Under the pieces are notes generated by a model. The model did no database searches. It saw only the letters and a list, made by a program, of their open reading frames with translations, and was not told where the DNA came from. A stretch of 64,000 nucleotides of DNA from Otis tarda (taxonomy: Eukaryota > Chordata > Aves > Otidiformes > Otididae), in contig CM048552.1 of NCBI GenBank assembly GCA_026413225.1, positions 142,551,053-142,615,052 on the forward strand. The letters are read 5' to 3'. The position numbers and the translations under genes were made by a program. The first letter of the stretch is position 1; every line of letters starts with the position of its first letter. This document shows positions 60,925 through 64,000 of this stretch, piece by piece.

Positions 60925-61494
60925 AGCTGAGATGGAGTTATTTTTCTTCACAGCAGCTTGTATGGTGCTGTATTTTGGATTTGTGACTAAAAAGTGTTGA
61001 TAACGTCGTTGTGGAGCAATGCTTGCATAGTATTTGAGTTTTCTCTTTTTCCCACACTCTCCTCTCCAGAAGCATGCTGGAGGTAGGCAAGAGGTTGAGA
61101 GGGAACACAGCCAGGACAGCTGACTCAAACTGACCAAAGGGATATTCAGTACCATATGACATCATACTCAACAATAAAGGCTTGAGGAAGTGAGGAGGAA
61201 GCAAGGATGTCCGTAGTTATGGTGTTTGTCTTCCCAAGAAGACTCCGATACACATGCGAAGGCCATGCTTTCCAAGAAGTGGCTAAACATCTGCCTGCTG
61301 ATGAGAAATGATGAATACATTCCTTATTTTGCTCTGCTGCACATGCAGCTTTGCTTCACTTATTAAACTACATTTATCTCAGCTGACGAGTTTTCTCACT
61401 TTTCCTTTTCCGATTCTTTTCCCCATCCTACCACTAGGGAGAGAGTGAGCAGGTGGATGGGTGCTTAGTTGATGGTCAGGGTCAACCTACTGCA
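60925..61494 (+). mobile_element. ERV-type LTR, family B, longer copy
   Basis: The 3' 350 bases match 56121-56440 block by block, and the 5' 220 bases (AGCTGAGATGGAGTTATTTT, CTTGTATGGTGCTGTATTTT, GGACAGCTGACTCAAACTGA) match what I recall of the same avian LTR family. A CATATGACATCAT element (61156-61168) precedes a weak TATA-like region; ATTAAA near 61366 is the likely poly(A) signal. It ends near CAACCTACTGCA at 61494. Compared with the other copy it has extra CTGCTGCACATGCAGC sequence near 61340. The 5' edge is approximate. No internal retroviral genes adjoin it. Confidence 0.75.
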
Positions 61495-61545
61495 ATAGGC
61501 TTGAGGAACTTAATAAAGCATCATCATAGATCTAAATCAAGCAGA

Positions 61546-61550
61546 GTTAT
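61546..61550 (+). repeat. Target-site duplication, left copy
   Basis: GTTAT directly precedes the LTR and is repeated directly after it at 62693-62697. Confidence 0.85.
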
Positions 61551-62692
61551 TGTCGTGGTTTTGTTAGTGAGGGGGGGCCTAAGGTGGTAGCTTCTGCAGG
61601 AAACTGCTAGAAGTCGCTCCCCTTTGTTCAGTGGACTCGGCCAGGCCTAGGGCGGACCTGCTGCTGGCCAAGGTTGAGCGGATTGGTAGCAGAATGTCCC
61701 GTGATAACGCCTCTGCGATAACGTATTTAAGAAGGGGAAAACAGAGAAAAAAAGAGAGAAGAGAAGATGTGAAGAAGCTGAGCGGGGGCAGAGGTGCAGA
61801 GGGGGAGGCGCAGGCCTCATGGGCCTTGCAGGCCTCACCCTCTGGCCTCTTGCCAGACGGCCGACTGGGCCCGACTCGGCCCGGCCCGGCTGCAAGAAGT
61901 GGAGAGGAGATGAGAAGTGAATAAGATGTAAAAAGATCCTGAGAGACATCTACCACCCTGTTGTGAGGAACGGCTGCAGACGCCAAGGTCAGTTCAGAAG
62001 GAGGTGGAGGAGTAATGCGGCTCCTGGCCAAGATTCCCCTGCAGCCTGTGGTGATGACCATGGTGGAGCAGGTTGTCCCCCTGCAGCCCATGGAGGTCCA
62101 TGGAGGAGCAGAGATCCACTTGGAGCCCGTGAAGGACCCCGTACCGGGGGAGGTGGATGCCTGAAGGCGGCTGTGGCCCGTGGAGGGTCCGCTGGGACAG
62201 CCGTTCTGGAGAGACTGTACTCCGTGGAAGAGATGACCCACGCCGGAGCAGTTTCGTGAAGGACTGTGGCCCGTGGGAGGGACCCCACGATGGAGCAGGG
62301 GAGGAATGTGAGGAGTTCTTCCGCCAACCATGAAGCAGCGGCATGAAACAACGTATGATGAACTGACTGCAACCCCCATTCCCTCTTCCCCCCTGTGCCG
62401 CTCGGGGGAGGGGGGGGTAGTAGAGATAATGTTAAGCTTGGGAAGAGGGAGGGGTGGATGGAGGTTATCTTGTTCTCTGTCTCATTCTCCTGCTGTTTGT
62501 AGTAATAAATGAATAGTTTTCCCCAAGTCGAGTCTGTTTTGCCCGTGACGGTAACTTTAAGGATTTCTCCCTGTCCTTATCTCAAACCTCGAGCCGTTTT
62601 TCCTTATATTTTCTCTCCCTGTTCTCTCGGAGGGTGGGGGGAGTGAGAGAGAGACTGCGTAGTCTGGTCCTGATCAGGGCTGAACTATGACA
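61551..62692 (+). mobile_element. Complete solo LTR, ERV family A
   Basis: The element runs from TGTCGTGGTT to CTATGACA (TG...CA ends with short inverted termini) and is flanked by GTTAT on both sides, the 5-bp duplication expected from a retroviral integrase. It is 1,142 bp. TATA-like TATTTAA is at 61724-61730 and AATAAA at 62504-62509, both on the plus strand. The centre (about 62087-62310) is GC-rich and built from degenerate units of the CCCGTGGAGGGACCC...TGGAGCAG type. The absence of primer-binding site, genes and second LTR next to it, together with the duplication directly at its ends, shows it formed by LTR-LTR recombination. Long frames on both strands, including 266 codons on the minus strand, are composition artefacts. 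It retains more CpGs than the copy at 1-980, consistent with a younger or less methylated copy. Avian ERVL-like classification is inferred. Confidence 0.93.
62504..62509 (+). promoter_or_regulatory. Poly(A) signal of LTR family A, copy 2
   Basis: AATAAA at the position equivalent to 792-797 in the other copy. Confidence 0.6.
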
Positions 62693-62697
62693 GTTAT
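62693..62697 (+). repeat. Target-site duplication, right copy
   Basis: GTTAT follows the terminal CA of the LTR and matches 61546-61550 exactly. Confidence 0.85.
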
Positions 62698-64000
62698 CTA
62701 TAAAGTTGTTTCAATAGCTCATTGATTTAATTTGTCTTTTATAGACAGTTGTATGATGTATACAGGTATATACAGTGGACAAATGAAAATCATACTTGCA
62801 AATCAGAAAGTATAGGTATGCATAAAATTTAGTATTTAACATAAATATGTATATTTTTATATCTTTGGAATTAATTAATTGTTTTAAGAAATTAAAAAAG
62901 TCTTTGATATTATGTTCTCTTTTCTTCCAAAACAGCTTCCATGGCCAAATAAATATCTCTTGGACAGAGTCAGATCCAGGAACTTGCCCATGGGAAAAAC
63001 TCACACTACTTAGACATTTGAAAACTCCCAGTTAGGAAAAAAAAATAAAATAACATTTCCTTTTTTTCACTGTCTTCACAGGAGATTTCCACATGCAAAA
63101 ATCTTCCTCAAAGTTCAAACTTTGGTGTCTTCATTAGTAGAAAGAAACCTAGAGAATCTTATCATACTCTCCTACTACCTTGAATGTTGCTTCAAACAAT
63201 GTTGCTAACACTGAGGTTACTTTCCACTGACATGTTTTTTCAAACTAATCTGTTGTTGATAAATATATTTCTCTACAAGAAAGTTAATCACTGCCCTGCA
63301 GAGAAGGTGCTTGAAGATACATATACATACACCTACATGTAGCAAGATTAACCAATGAACTGTCTGGGGAATCGTAGGTACCTGTGCAAGAATCAAATCA
63401 TCAGAAACAAGCTTAAAATTCATAGTCTACCGAAAAGCTTGGGTTTTTCCTGGTTTTGCTGCAAGTTTAACAGGAATAGAGAGATAAGGCTTGGAAAAAG
63501 TATACATTATTTCCCTCTCTGCAAGCAAAAGAAGAACCACACTACAAAGGGCAACAGATAAAGGCACAGTGCTGAGACAGCAATTTCAGTCAACGTGTAT
63601 CAGAATTATAGCCCTGTGCAAGAGGCTGCTCATGCCTCTAGAGATCAATGTCCATGCTCCGCAAAGCAATGTTATTTGCTGCTCTTGAAACATGGTCCAA
63701 AATACTGTTCAGTGCCTTGGCTTTGCTATAAAAGTCAAATATTTGTTAAAGTTATGGGATGCTGGGAAACGCAAAGGCTTGGCTTCCCCTAACTATATGA
63801 AGAAAAAAGTTTATATTGCTCCTGTATGAGATTATTATATCCTTGGACCTAGAACAAAAGAGCAATGTGTACCAAGGTTATTTATGACCCCTCTCCTCTC
63901 AAAGTCAGTACTGGAACAGCTTCATTCTGCACCTCCTGCTCCTTGCCTCAGTTTTATTTTGGGAAATAGCACTCCAAAAGGCTATAGTGGTATATCTAAC
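62698..64000. other. Intergenic, no gene seen
   Basis: AT-rich unique DNA to the window end, dense in stops. No repeat, exon or regulatory block could be supported. Confidence 0.5.

Noticed and set aside
61579-62379. 266-codon minus-strand open frame
   Set aside because: It lies antisense across a GC-rich LTR, has no known domain, and the equivalent region of the other LTR copy breaks into several shorter frames. It is a composition artefact.
1-62692. One giant 62-kb provirus with LTRs at both ends
   Set aside because: The right LTR has its own 5-bp duplication on both sides, and the DNA between the copies has no gag, pol or env and no primer-binding site after the left LTR.

Overview
The window looks like nuclear DNA from a bird, probably a gene desert or a very large intron on a large chromosome. 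It is AT-rich and full of stop codons. I found no reading frame that I recognise as a cellular protein-coding exon, no tRNA or rRNA gene, no CRISPR array and no operon-like gene packing. The bird assignment rests on CR1 LINE tails (25541-26098, 58771-58870) and on two LTR families whose sequence I recognise from avian genomes. The same DNA also carries much older CR1 and MIR-like relics and short palindromic repeats of sauropsid type. Family assignments come from memory, without a database search.

Layout. 1-980 is the 3' part of a long ERV-type LTR (family A) cut by the window edge. 981-6359 is unique DNA with MIR-like relics and a perfect 22-bp palindrome at 5205-5226. 6360-7770 is an unusually CpG-retaining stretch with a CCAAT box and a TATA box correctly placed upstream of a GA repeat, the best candidate promoter or enhancer here. 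7771-25540 is mostly featureless, with candidate conserved noncoding blocks (11290-11600, 17100-18260), an RFX-like palindrome (19411-19435) and a 200-bp polypurine tract (21171-21374). 25541-31622 is the CR1-rich part: one avian-type copy and at least four pieces of ancient CR1 in both orientations, in which reverse transcriptase remnants can still be read. 31623-56120 is again mostly unique DNA, with a candidate noncoding regulatory block near 36.5-37.1 kb, another near 50.3-50.7 kb, a 209-bp block bracketed by 15-bp direct repeats near 45.8 kb, and two overlapping mutually exclusive hairpins at 51068-51105. 56121-62692 contains two copies of a second LTR family (B), a short CR1 tail, and a complete family A solo LTR (61551-62692) with a clear 5-bp target-site duplication. 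62698-64000 shows nothing specific.

No genes work together here. The biology is that of transposon insertion, LTR recombination and decay, with a few stretches that may be regulatory. I did not find a convincing new system. The observations most worth testing are the candidate promoter near 6.8 kb, the CpG-retaining blocks, the 15-bp-flanked insertion, and the two same-strand family A LTRs about 60 kb apart.
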